From Protula sp. h YS-2021 (taxonomy: Eukaryota; Annelida; Polychaeta; Sabellida; Serpulidae), in assembly GCA_949752745.1 (NCBI GenBank), contig OX457025.1, positions 97,095,804 through 97,159,803 on the forward strand: DNA of 64,000 nucleotides. Direction: 5' to 3'. The stretch's first letter is position 1; each line of letters starts with the position of its first letter. Below, one piece after another: positions 12,201-26,007 of this stretch. Position numbers and translations under genes: made by a program. The notes under the pieces were generated by a model. That model was not told where the DNA came from. It worked only from the letters and a program-made list of their open reading frames with translations, and made no database searches.

Positions 12201-15200
12201 AAAGTATTACAGTAAGATCACAGACACCTGCCGTGTATTTATTTCCGCGCAGAGGTGCTGAGAGTAGTAAAATGCACCGTGTGTTTGTGAAAAGTATTAC
12301 AGTAAGATAATAGACACCTGCCGTGTATTTATTTCCGTGCTGAGCCTAGTAAAATGCACCCTGTATTTGTGAAAAATATTACAGTAAGATAACAGACACC
12401 TGCCTTGGACTTATTTCCGCGCAGAGGTGCTGAGCCTAGTAAAACGCACCCTGTGTTTGTGAAAAGTATTACAGAAAGATAACGGATACTTGCCATGTGT
12501 TTATTTCCGCGCAGAGGTGCTGAGTCTTGTCTTCGACATCCTGTCGCAAGAGATCGACCCGCGCCTTATCGACCAGTACCGCGGCCTGGAGGAGATCCTG
12601 AAGAAGAGCCTCCAGCTGCTCAAGTCGCTCGCCCGCGGCAATGACGTCGTACAGACCCGGATGTTTGAGCGACTCGACACGCTGCTCACCATCAAGGTTG
12701 TGGAGCCGGAACTAGCCATCGCCCTGAAGGAGGTGCTTCCCCATTTTGTGATAGTTTTCGAGTATTGCGTGAAAAGTGCTTAGAATATTGTGATGAGGGT
12801 TCTTGTTTAAAAAAGCATGCATGCACAAGGTGCTAGTGGTAGTGATGGTGGTGGTGGTGGTGTTGGTGATGGTGGTCGTGATGGTGGTGCGACGAAAGTG
12901 GACATTTGTGCGTACGCTTATGCTATGGTAAATACAAGCTTTCTAGCAGTCCTAAAATTCCTTGCAAAGTCCTAAAATTTCCTAGAAAGTTCCTAAAACT
13001 ATCCTAAAATTTGGTTTAGAAAATCCTAAAATTACAAAAAGGGCGACTAGAAAGCCAGTAAATGGACGAGGCAAAAACTGTTTGCGGAGAGTGTGATATA
13101 GTGTGTGTGTTGGTTGGGGGGAGGGGGTGGGATTGTCGATCGTTGTGAAATTTTATTGTACGTACTATATGGATGGGCCTTAAGTGGGAGGGAAAAGTTA
13201 TCAAGTCCTAGAATTTAGCGTATGTGTGCTTCATGGTTGGCCCCTAAGCGAAGGGTGGGGGGGGGGGGTTATCAATTTGTGACATTATGTCGTATGTACT
13301 TTAAGGACGGACTTTAAGTAACCGCTGTGAAATCGCAGAAAAGTGTTGTACAGTGAAATGCGCTTGCCACGTGACTTCATATTGTCAGACCAGTGAATTA
13401 TAAAATTGAAGAAATAATATTATTTACTGGAAAAAAAGTTAATAAAAACATATTTAAATATTTTCAATTCTGTTTTGATTGACAGATGTTCATTGGTAAC
13501 CAGACGACGTGCCTTAAAATCCTGCCCTCTCAGATCCAGACGATCGTGGATTTGGCCGCGCATCACCAGGAAAAAGCGCCTCAATTTCTGGATCTTTTAA
13601 ACTGTATTGTCAAGGTTGAGGGCTTGGGTTTGACTCTGAAGAGAAACCAGGCCTATGTCATGAAATATATTATGCAAGTAAGTGTATCTGCAATTCAAGT
13701 TTCAATTATAATTTCATATTTTCGAAATATAAAATACAAAGCAAAGCCTTAACGGGTAAAATCAAGGTGGAATTACGGTGCTGATAAAAAATGTCTTTAG
13801 AATTCTGCAAGTCAAATTTCATTGCTTAAAATTCAGTGTGTTTGTATGTGTATGTCCCTTGCGCAGGATTACAACAAGATAGCGTATGTTCTGGATCAAC
13901 CACGTGACGCCCGAGAGACGATCCTGAAAGGCGAACAGGGCAAGGCTCACCTTGCTTACCTCATCAACCTCATAGACCTGCTAGCCACCTGCGCAGAGGT
14001 ACGTAACGCGACTCACTTCGCCTACCTCATTAACCTCATGGACCTGCTAGCTACCTGCGCAGAGGTGCGTAACGCGACTCACCTCCCCTACCTCATCAAC
14101 CTCATAGACCTGTTAGCCACCTGCGCAGAGGTATGTAACACGGCTCACCTTGCTTACCTCATCAACCTCATAGACCTGCTAGCTACCTGCATACAGGTAC
14201 GTCACACGGCTCACCTCGCCCACCTCATCAACCTCATAGACCTGCTAGCCACCCTGCGCAGAGGTATGTAATACGGCTCACCTTGCTTACCTCATCAACC
14301 TCATAGACCTGCTAGCTACCTGCGCAGAGGTATGTAATACGGCTCACCTTGCTTACCTCATCAACCTCATAGACCTGCTAGCTACCTGCATACAGGTACG
14401 TCACACGGCTCACCTCGCCCACCTCATCAACCTCATAGACCTGCTAGCCACCCTGCGCAGAGGTATGTAATACGGCTCACCTTGCTTACCTCATCAACCT
14501 CATAGACCTGCTAGCTACCTGCGCAGAGGTATGTAATACGGCTCACCTTGCTTACCTCATCAACCTCATAGACCTGCTAGCTACCTGCGCAGAGGTATGT
14601 AATACGGCTCACCTCGCCCACCTCATCAACCTCATAGACCTGCTAGCCACCCTGCGCAGAGGTATGTAATACGGCTCACCTCGCCTCCCTCATCAACCTC
14701 ACAGCTCTGCTAGCTACCTGCGCAGAGGTACGTCACACGGCTCACCTCGCCTACCTCATCAACCTCATGTACCTACTAGCCACCTGCGCAGAGGTACGTC
14801 ACACGGCTCACCTCGCCTCCCTCATCAACCTCACAGCTCTGCTAGCTACCTGCGCAGAGGTACGTCACACGGCTCACCTCGCCTACCTCATCAACCTCAT
14901 GTACCTACTTGCCACCTGCGCAGAGGTACGTCACACGGCTCACCTCGCCTCCCTCATCAACCTCACAGCTCTGCTAGCTACCTGCGCAGAGGTACGTCAC
15001 ACGGCTCCCCTCGCCTACCTCATAGATCGGCTCATTTGATCCCCTTCATTGACCTGAGATATACGCACGCTTTTCTTCGTAGGCTTCAAATATGCCCAGG
15101 AATTGCACCCAGAAGATCATTATTTAAGAATAAAAATTTGAATGTTTGTATGATGGTTATGAGTGTGAGAACGGTTTCATCGAGGTGATGTTCCCATGTT

Positions 15201-18200
15201 GCTGTCGCAATTTTAAGGGGAGAACCGTTCATCGAGTTCATGTACCGATGTTGCTATAGTAATTGTAGGGGTGGGAACCGATTGGTCGAGTCGATATGCC
15301 GATGTTGTTATGGTTATTTTAAGGGTGAGAACCGCTTCATCGAGTCAATATGCCGATGTTGTTATAGTAATTGTAGGGGTGGAAACCGATTGGTCGAGTC
15401 GATATGCCGATGTTGCTGTGGTTATTTTAAGGGTGAGAACCGTTTGGTCGAGTCGATTAGCCGATGTTGTTATGGTTATTTTAAGGGTGAGAACCGCTTC
15501 ATCGAGTCGATGTGCCAGACGATCCTGACCGTGGATGAGTTGCTATGGGTGATCAACCATCACGAGATCGACAATAACCTGAAGAAACCGTTCCTGGGCT
15601 ATTTCCTGTGGGTGTACATGAAGACCGCCGGCAGTGCCGTGGAGAGTGGGGCCGGCGACTTGCCCCACGACGGGTAAGCAATAAAGAAAAAAAAATACTA
15701 AAAATAAATAAATAGATAACCCTCCGCGCAGCCGAAAGTATTGGAAGCGCGAGCTTCAACAGGCAAGTGTGAAGAGTGTGATCAAATGGGGACATTGCAG
15801 AAACGCCGCCTGATTGCAGATCAGGGGGCTGGGGAGGAAGGGTGGGAGGGGGGGGGGGCAGATGTTATCGAATACACTGGATGAAATTACAATGTTTTAA
15901 CACGGGATAACTGACCTGGTGTTGAACATAAACACGGTCGTTTGGCGTAATTCCTCATATTAGATATCGAGAACCAAACAAAAATAAAATAAAAAAAGGG
16001 GGGGGGGAAAGTGGTATCCTGTCAGTAGTAAATAACCGTTGCAATATTTATTATTATTTAATTATATCAATGTGTATGTTTTGTTTTTGACAGTTCACTG
16101 TGGAAGTTCCTGCAGCAGGTGACGAAGGACGCCTTTGAGTTGACGACGTACGTGTCCCGTAACCAGGAGACGACGTCCAATCTGATGATGAAGGGCCCGG
16201 AGAAGACTGACGTGGCTGACAAGACGAGCATCGAGAGCGTAGTGCACGTGCACTTACACTACGTGTTTGACGCCGTCATGCCTCTGCTCCAGGTCATGCT
16301 CACCCCCCGGCTTTGTAGAAGGGTGGATGGCGGGGGGGGGGGGGGGGTCTAGGTGACAAAGATTGTAGCTTAAAATCTAGAGCTGAGTTGATAATTAAAA
16401 TATAAATCCATATTGCTCTTAAATGACTCTAGCTGTATATGCTCTTTGTCACGCGTGGTTTAGCTCTTAAAAACTACAACAGAATATGTAGTTTGAGTTG
16501 GTTTACATATAAATATATAACTGAATATATATGGGTTTTGTATAAGGATTTCAGATGTGCTGTTTTCGTCGTGTATACGCTTTACACATGTACTGTATGG
16601 GTTGTGTACATGGTTTGCACGTGTGCTGTAAGGGTTGTGTATATGGTTTACACGTGTGCTGTATGAGTTGTGTACAAGGTTTACACGTGTACTGTGTGGG
16701 TTGTGTATACGGTTGACGCGTCTACTGTATGGCTTGTGTATACGCTTCACACATGTACTGTATGGACTGTGTATATGGTTTACACGTGTACTATCTGCTA
16801 CAGGCGTTCTACACCAAGTTCTACGTTCCCGAGAAGGAGTTATACCCGCAGGAGGTGGAGAATACAGACAAGCTTGCCAGAGCCCTGGTCGTAAGTCGTC
16901 ACCCCTTCTGTCCTCTTCACATTTCCTTGCCTCTTTGTCAACAGATTGTCTATAGGATCGAAACGTTTGTCTTCAGCTGAAAAATGTTTTGGTTTTTTTT
17001 TCAACAAGTAGAAATTAAAACACCAAAGTTAACATGTTAAAATGAGTTTTCCGTGACGTAATGATAATAATAACAATTGTAATAATAATAATAATAATAA
17101 CAAAATAATAATAATAATAATAATGATAATAATGATAATAATAATAATAAATAATAATAATAAATAAATAAAATAATAATAATATAAAATAATAAATAAA
17201 TAATAAAGTGAAAAATAAAGGTTATTTCAAACATAAGAATGAGCTTTGGTTGTAGGGGTTATGCGAGTCGGTGATCCCGCTGGTTCACTCGCCCACACAC
17301 CTCAAGACTCTGATTGCGTGTATCACAGCCGTCATTCCCGCCAGTACCGTGCCGAGTAGTGTATGTAGTATACGAACAGTACACGAGCAGTACACATGTA
17401 GTACACGAGTACCCCCATAGTTCTGCTGTGTAACGAATACTGCGCCTTAGTCCCAGTAACAATAAACAAGATGCCACTGTTCTCTTCTGAAATCTTTAAG
17501 TTTCTCAAACAAATATTTTATAAATTGTACCGCATTATAAATGTGCAAAGTTCCGTTCCCTTTGGGGAGGTAATGAAGTACGCACAGGTGTATTGTTTGG
17601 ATCGTTGGGTGGACACCAGCTGTTTGAGAAGTTGACTTGCTTTGAATGTGGTGTTCGTTCTTTCAGGCGATGGAGGGGCTCATAGAAGGTATCCGGAACT
17701 CGAACCTACAGCGGGAGAGCCGACAGCAGCAAGCTAAGGTATTCATTGTGAGGGGTGTGTGAGAGGGTCACGGAGGGAGAAGGGGGGAGGGGGGAGGGTT
17801 CATAGAAGGTATCCGAAACTCTAACCCAGAGCGGGAGAGCCGACAGCAGCAGGTCAAGGGATTCTTACGGTAGAGCTGACAGTGAAAGAATAGAAGGGGG
17901 GGTGTCTGAGAGAATCAGTGGGGGATGGGGGGGGGGGGGATAGGGAGAGGGGCAGCAAGCCAGGGCAAAGAACCGGTGGGTGAGAAAAGATGTAAAGGGA
18001 CTTGAAAAATTCGTGGTTTGCAAACCGCAATGAAGAAGTGAAATTAAAAAGGAAGTAAATAATAAAAATGTTGATTTATGTGCCCTGCGATAGTCCTGTG
18101 GTAAGTAGTGAACGTGCTAAAGTACTGAGCTGGGTACATGTATCTTGCAGGGCCAGCGGGAGTACTACTCGGGCGAGCTGGAGTTGAATCAGAAGCTTCG

Positions 18201-19821
18201 CACTTTCGCCGTGAACTGCAGCCTTCTGTACGGCGGCCACAACACGGTGCAGGCGCAGCTCAAGTACAAGAGCAAGCGAGGTACTCACGCGTGAATGTGT
18301 ACTCAAGTACAAGAGCAAGCGAGGTACTCATGCGTGAATGTGTACTCAAGTACAGGAGTAAACGAGGTACTCATGCGTGAATGTGTACTCAAGTACAAGA
18401 GCAAGCGAGGTACTCACGCGTGAATGTGTACTCAAGTACAAGAGCAAGCGAGGTACTCACGCGTGAATGTGTACTCAAGTACAGGAGTAAACGAGGTACT
18501 CACACGTGATTGTGTACTCACGTACAAGAGCAAGCGAGGTACTCACGCGTGAATGTGTACTCAAGTACAGGAGTAAACGAGGTACTCACACGTGATTGTG
18601 TACTCAAGTACAAGAGCAAGCGAGGTACTCACGCCTGAATGTGTACTCAAGTACAGGAGTAAACGAGGTACTCACACGTGATTGTGTACTCAAGTACAAG
18701 AGCAAGCGAGGTACCCATGCGTGAATGTGTACTCAAGTACAAGAGCAAGCGAGGTACTCACGCGTGAATGTGTACTCAAGTACAAGAGCAAGCGAGGTAC
18801 CCATGCGTGAATGTGTACTCAAGTACAAGAGCAAGCGAGGTACTCACGCGTGAATGTGTACTCAAGTGCAAGAGCTAGCGCGGTACTTATACGTGAATGT
18901 GTACTCAAGTACAAGAGCAAGCGAGGTACTCTCGCCTGAATGTGTACTCAAGTACAGGAGTAAACGAGGTACTCACACGTGATTGTGTACTCAAGTACAT
19001 GGGCGAGCGAGGTACTCATGTGTGAATGTGTACTCAAGTACAAGAGCAAGCGAGGTACTCACGCGTAAATGTGTACTCAAGTACAAGAGCAAGCAAGGTA
19101 CTCACGCGTGAATGTGTACTCAAATACAAAAGCAAGCGAGGCACCCATGCGTGAATGTGTACCCAAGTACTCAAGAACGAATGAGGTACTCACGCATAAA
19201 TATTCAAGTAGAAGAGAAAGCGAGATACTCACGCTTGAATGGGTATACGAGTACATGAGCTAGACACTTGCCCGTAAAATGTGTACTTAATTAGAGCAAG
19301 CGAGGTACTCGTGAATGTGTACTCAAGTACAACAGCAAGCGAGGTACTCACTCGTGAATGTGCACTGAACTGTATAGGAAAGTGAGGTATTCACACGGAA
19401 ATATGTACTTATCTGCAAAAGTAGAACAGGTACTGACACGTAACTTGATTGAAGTCAAGAAGTAAACGAGGTAGTGATGCGAAAATGTGTGCTCAGGTGC
19501 GAAAAAAAATAAGGTACGTACACCTAAACGTGTACATCAATATGGGGCTAAACGAGCAACTGGCACGTAAACATATTGTCAAGTACCGGAGCAGACAAGG
19601 TACTCGTAAAACAGGGGTGCGCGCTGGGCAGGTGTTTTGTTTCCTCTGGTTTGGTCTGTTCTGTCCTGCTGAAGACATCCCAAACGAAGCGTTTAAAATA
19701 TGAGATACGTTAATGACTGTAAAATTTAGTGGATGTTCGAGTTAGAAGCCTTAGTCTTTGTGACATGGGGAGAGTCCAGTGTGATAAAATATACGCAGAC
19801 AGTCGCTGGCCATAAACGCAT

Positions 19822-19886
<65 letters not shown>

Positions 19887-22800
19887 TTATAATTGACATT
19901 GGAGCTGGTTTTGTTTATTTATTTACTTTCGCGTGTGTCACGTGACGTACAGCGTACACGGAGATTGGTGGAGACGAGGAGCTGCCTCTGGGTGAAGAAT
20001 TCCAGCTCCACCTACAGCGCTTCCTGAAGCCGCACGAGAAGAAGGTCGTCAAGCGAATAGAGCTCCTCCGCAAGCTCGTCGATCAGCTCAGGTGAGGGGC
20101 TAATCATCAAGTGCCTCCTCCCCCCTAATACCCCCAGGCAGCTCAGGCGAGGGGCCACCCATCAACTGCTGCCTTCCCCCTGCCCCCTCCCCCACACACT
20201 GCAGCTCAGGTGAGGGGCTATCCACCAAGTGCTTCCTTCCCCCTACCCTCCCCCCCCCCCCAGGTAGGTCAGGTGAGGGGCAATCCATCAAATGCCTCCT
20301 TCCCCCTCCCCCTAACTCCCGCTCCCCAAGCAGGTCAGGTAAGGAACTACCCATTAAGTGCCTACTTCCCCCTACTCCGACCCCCACCTCCTCCGCTGCA
20401 GCTCAGGTGAGGGACTACCTGCTTCCACCTGCCCCCCCCCCCCCCATTGTCACGTGATCAATGTGTCCCTTAGTACCGATATAGCACTGGGCTGGTACTC
20501 CTATTTTCTGACATTACGTGAAGCTTTTAACGTTGCAGCATATTGGCGGGCTGGCACTGGGCCGGTATTGCTATTTTCACGTGATCACCACGTGATTCTT
20601 TTGACGTTGCAGCATATCGGCGGGCATGTACCGGAAGTTGCAGACAGAAGCGGAGCGCATGGAGCAGGAGGAACTGGACATCCGGTGCCTGCAGCTCATC
20701 AGGGCCGTCATTCACAACGAGGAGCGGAAGCTTCCAGAGGACTGGGAGGAGGACCCGCAGGAACACCGGAAGTGAGTGGCTGCTGCCATTCAATGCTCTT
20801 CTCTGTGTTCGTGAAAACAGAACGACCCCCCCCCCCCCACCGCCAAGGAATCTTGTAATAAGGCGGTTTCTCTTTATCAAACGTGTGACCCAATTACAGC
20901 AATTAAGGGCATATAAAGCACAGATAGCCCAAAATCACCAATTTTATAGTATAACTGCATAAAATGCACACTTTGTGTTATCCCTTCACAGTGGGTTTGT
21001 AAACGTAAAGAATGTAAAAGATATGTATGGTAGGGGGTTGGGTGGGAGGGGGGAGGAACCCACATAGTGTATACGCTTTAAGAAAGTGGCCACCTTTTTG
21101 CAGCAGTTCTATAGTTTGAATGGCCCTAAGCGCAGCGACACTGGGGCTCTACTGGGAAATTTCAGGACAAACCAACACATTTATACGATCACACCTGACA
21201 CGTGACGAGATCTCTATTTTACAGGCAGATCGCGCCAGACATGTGAGGAGATCTCTATTTCATAGGCAGATCGCGCCTGACACGTGACGAGATCTCTATT
21301 TTACAGGCAGATCGCACCTGACACTTGACGAGATCTCTATTTTACAGGCAGATCGCACCTGACACGTGACGAGATCTCTATTTTACAGGCAGATGGCGCC
21401 TGACACGTGACGAGATCTCTATTTTACACACAGATCGCGCCTGACACGTGACGAGATCTCTATTTTACAGGCAGATCGCGCCTGACACGTGACGAGATCT
21501 CTATTTTACAGGCAGATCGCACCTGACACTTGACGAGATCTCTATTTTACAGGCAGATCGCACCTGACACGTGACGAGATCTCTATTTTGCAGGCAGATC
21601 GCACCTGACACGTGACGAGATCTCTATTTTACAGGCAGATTTCACCTGACACGTGACGAGATCTTTATTTTACAGGCAGATCGCGCTGATCCGCGAGCTG
21701 CAGATAGAAATGAACGAGATGGGAGGCGTGGTGAAGTCGCTGCCGCACTTAGCGCGCCCCGCCGACCGGATAGCGAAGGAAGTCCTCGCCTTCGTCTGTC
21801 TCATGCTCTTCAATGCCAACGAAGAGGTTCAGGTGTGTCACATCTGTGCGGGTTTTTTTTAAATTAAAATTTAAAAATTAAAATTTAATTTAAAATTTAA
21901 AGAAATGTTAGGATCTATGGAATATTTATGCTTTCTTTCGACAAAAAGAAGTTTTGTTTTAAATGTTTTGATTTAATTTAGAATTTAAAGTAATGAATGG
22001 ATATGTGGAATATTTTATGCTTTCTTTTGATAAAGAAAAAGTTGTTTGAAATATTTAATTGTTCATTTTTGTAATGACGTAATGTTAGTAATTTAATTTG
22101 TACTCATTTAAGGGATACGTGTTTAATTAATTGATTTATTAAATGCAGAAAAATTCAAGTTAATTGTTTAAGAAATACAAAAACTCAAAACTATATGTTG
22201 TGTTGACTTAATTTAGGCTGAGAAAAGCTTTATTAGATTTGTAAATATCAATGTTTTAACATCCAGTGTTTATTTAAAAAAAAAAAATCAGACAATACGC
22301 TTTTTGTTCTGTGATCTCAATATTCTAAACATTTTCGGTGCTGAAATTGCAGGGATCACTGTTGAATTACTTCTTGCTTTCTCGAGAGGAAAATTTCTTT
22401 GCTGCGATACGCAATCGCATGCATATGTCAGCCCTGGCCATAAAGGAAAGGTAGACGCATGGCAGAGGGTCCACACTCACGTTTTCTTTTCTCTTCCCTC
22501 ACTTTCATGTCTTTTAATTGTTTGGGACATGCAGTTTCAAAAATGAATTTTTGATCGGAATTGTGTTCACTTTTTGTGACAGATTTCTGGTTTCTTTTCA
22601 TTTTTCTGAAGTTTCCCTTAGTATTGATTTCACCTTATTTTTGTATTTGAGTATCAACGAAATTCTGACCAAAGCGTTGTCTTATTTCCTGAAACTGCAC
22701 GTTTACAAATAGTCCGATTTTTCCACCTCTTTCTGGGTGATTGTTTACTTTTTCTCCAGTTCTCTTTTTTTTCCTCTATATTTTTTAGATGCTTTAGACT

Positions 22801-25800
22801 TGCTAGTTTAATGCAGGTCGACAGCATCGAAGCCAGCTGTACACTCGCATGCCGTTCGGACTCTTCCAGCCACTTTCCTTTCATCGTTGTGGACGAACAC
22901 TTTGTTTTGGTAACTCCCTAGAACGGCTCGCCTTAGATGGCCCAAGAGCAAAACCAAGTGTTTATTCTGTCATATTAGTAATATCTCTTCTTACCGTTAC
23001 CATGTACTTTTCTTATTTAAATGCCACGTATTTAATGATTGAGTTCTTTCTTCTTTTTTTTTATCGTTTTTTCCCTCGCCTGTTCGGCTGTAGGAAGCAC
23101 TGTTGTCCTATTTTATGTCCACGCGGGAAGAACACTTTTTCAGTGCCCTGCGTGATAGGTTACATCTGAGCGCACATTCGATTAAAGAGAGGTATACCTG
23201 TTTTACCCAGCAGCCCCCGCGGAATGACGTCACTTCCGTTGGTGTATTATGGCTTGAGCGCTTTATGAATAAAATATTACGGATAGGCTTATTTTTGTTC
23301 TTTTTCTCATAAACATAAAACGTTAGAATCACAAGGTGTTTTGACTGGTAATGAATCAAGACGTGTTTTTATTATTCTTCCGCCGGGGAACTAGTTTTCG
23401 GGTCTGTCCGTCCATCCATCTGTCGACACCCTTTTTGTTTAACACACTTAAGCCTACATTTTTGACTGATTGTTAAGATATTCTGTAGATGGGTAGTACT
23501 GGAACGAACAAGGATCGGTATTGTAAATGAGCCATGTCGGCCCAAGGACATTGGCTCAGCTGAACTTCACAAATTTTCCCAATCCCTACTCAGTTGAATG
23601 AGTTTGTTAACACACTCAAGCCTACATTTCTGCATCGAATGACAAGATATCTTAACTATAAGTAGTATTGGAACCAACAGGTGTTGGTATTGTAAATGAG
23701 CCATGTCGGCCCAAGGACATTGGCCCAGCTGAACTTCACAAATTTTCCCAATCCTTACTCATTTGAATGAGTTTGTTAACACACTCAAGCCTACATTTCT
23801 GGATCGATTGTTGAAATATTTTACGTATAGGAAGTTTTTTAACCAACAAAGATCGGTATCATAAATGAGCCCTATCGACCCAAGGACATTGGCGCAGCTG
23901 AACTTCAGAAATTTTCACAACCCTTACATACTGGAATGAGTTTGTTAACAGTCAAGCCTACATTTCTGCATCGATTGATAAGATATCTTAACTATAAGTA
24001 GTATTGGAACCAACAAGGGTTGGTATTGTAAATGAGCCATGTCGGCCCAAGGCCCAGCTGAACTTCACAAATTTTCCCAATCGCTACTCATTGGAATGAG
24101 TTTGTTAACACACTCAAACCCACATTTTTCGACCGATGTTAAGACATTTTGTATATGGGTAGTACTGGAACGAACAAGGATCGGTATTGTAAATGAGCCA
24201 TGTCGGCCCATGGACATTGGCCCCGCTGAAATTTTCACAACCCTTACATACTGGAATGAGTTTAACACACTCAAGCCTACATGAATTTAGTTAAACAAAT
24301 CAAATATTTCTTAGAATGTTTTATCGCGAGATTTTTCTGTTCCGTTAAACTTTTAAAATCATTGAATTGCACGCCTGCGGGGGACTTAGTCATTCTAAAA
24401 TTTCCTGTCCATTGAGCGTTTTTGTGGCGGGGGACATTAATCAGTTTCACTGATGACTTGTTTACTTTTACTTGTAATACCAGTTCAAAAATAGCAATTC
24501 AGGAATTTGGCCTATCCGTCGTATTTTATTTCTAGTATGCAGTGCACAATTGCCATGATTGAGAATAAGTAGACATAAGTAGACATAAGTAGACATAACA
24601 CTGCGGTATCTAAAATTAGAGGAACGTATGAAGTCTATGTCTTAACTTGACTGGTACCTGATAGAAGGTTCATTTTTGTGGTGCTGGTGTTGATATGGAT
24701 GTGTTTGGTGTCATCACACCTCTTATAATAGAGACACGTGACGTAGGGGAAGTCTCGGAATACACGTACTGTGCGTGCAGCGCGTATAATACCTAGAACG
24801 ACGTAAAATAAATCCGCGCCTGGGGATAAATATTGATGCTGATTTTGGTTGGCGAGACCACAAGACCCTAGGTGACCTTTCTGGCTCTGTTGCTTCTAAT
24901 ACACGTGTGTGCCTGTTCCCCCCTCCCCTCCCCCGAAAAAAGTCCTGATTGCTAGGTAGTGCATCTACGCTTTTGTGTGACTGTTGAGATATTTGCCGCC
25001 AAAATTTGCCGAGAAAGTTTGCCGCGAAACGTTCACTAACATCTCTGGTGTGATTGGTAAATTCGAGTGCTATGCTTAAATAGTTGCATTTTACTGGTTT
25101 TTTTTTCTATGTACGCACATCTAATCCTATTAATTTTCATTTCAAAGGATTAGCATTGGATTAACCACAGATCCAAAGAAAAAAAATAATTTTCTGTCTC
25201 TCAAACTGTTTTGTTACTTAGGATTCGTTGCTGGCATTTTTTGTTTCCACTCGCGAGGAAACATTTTTTGCAGCAGTGCGAGGGAGGTTATATATGTCAG
25301 CCATGTGTATTAAAGAGAGGTATAGTCACGAGGCCGAACGCTGTATACCCCAAGGCTTTCACTAACGCATGTGACCCCATGTTAGTGATGTGTGTATGTG
25401 TGTGTCAAAAGCGTGGTTTTTAACAATGCATGGCCAATGTAATGTTGTAAATGTTACCCACATCTGTTGTCATTATTTCTGTTTGATCGTTCCCCTATAG
25501 GATGCCTTGCTGTACTTTTTTGTTTGTACTCGCGAGGAAACCTTTTTCGCCGCTGTACGCAGACGGTTATACATGTCAGCAACGTGCATAAAAGAGAGGT
25601 ATAAAGAACTATGGAATCTGCTGTGCGCTTTGCACGAAAAGCTTCCAACACACACACATTGGCGTTAGGTTGTTTTTTTTTTATCAGCGAAAGCTAATTG
25701 TACGTGTTCAGTCAGACTTAGCCCAAAAAAATATATATAGCTTCGCAAACATGATGCCGTTGCTTCGCCCCATGTAAGCGCTGCTGTTTGCTGCTGTTGC

Positions 25801-25923
25801 CTTTTAAGCCTTTGTTCATTTATGCCGAATATAAAGGATAAGTGTTGAATCTAGTAGTCGCGGATGATGATTAGTGTTGCCAAGGTTTCCGCATTGCATT
25901 TTTGTTGCATTCGTCAAACGTCA

Positions 25924-26007
<84 letters not shown>

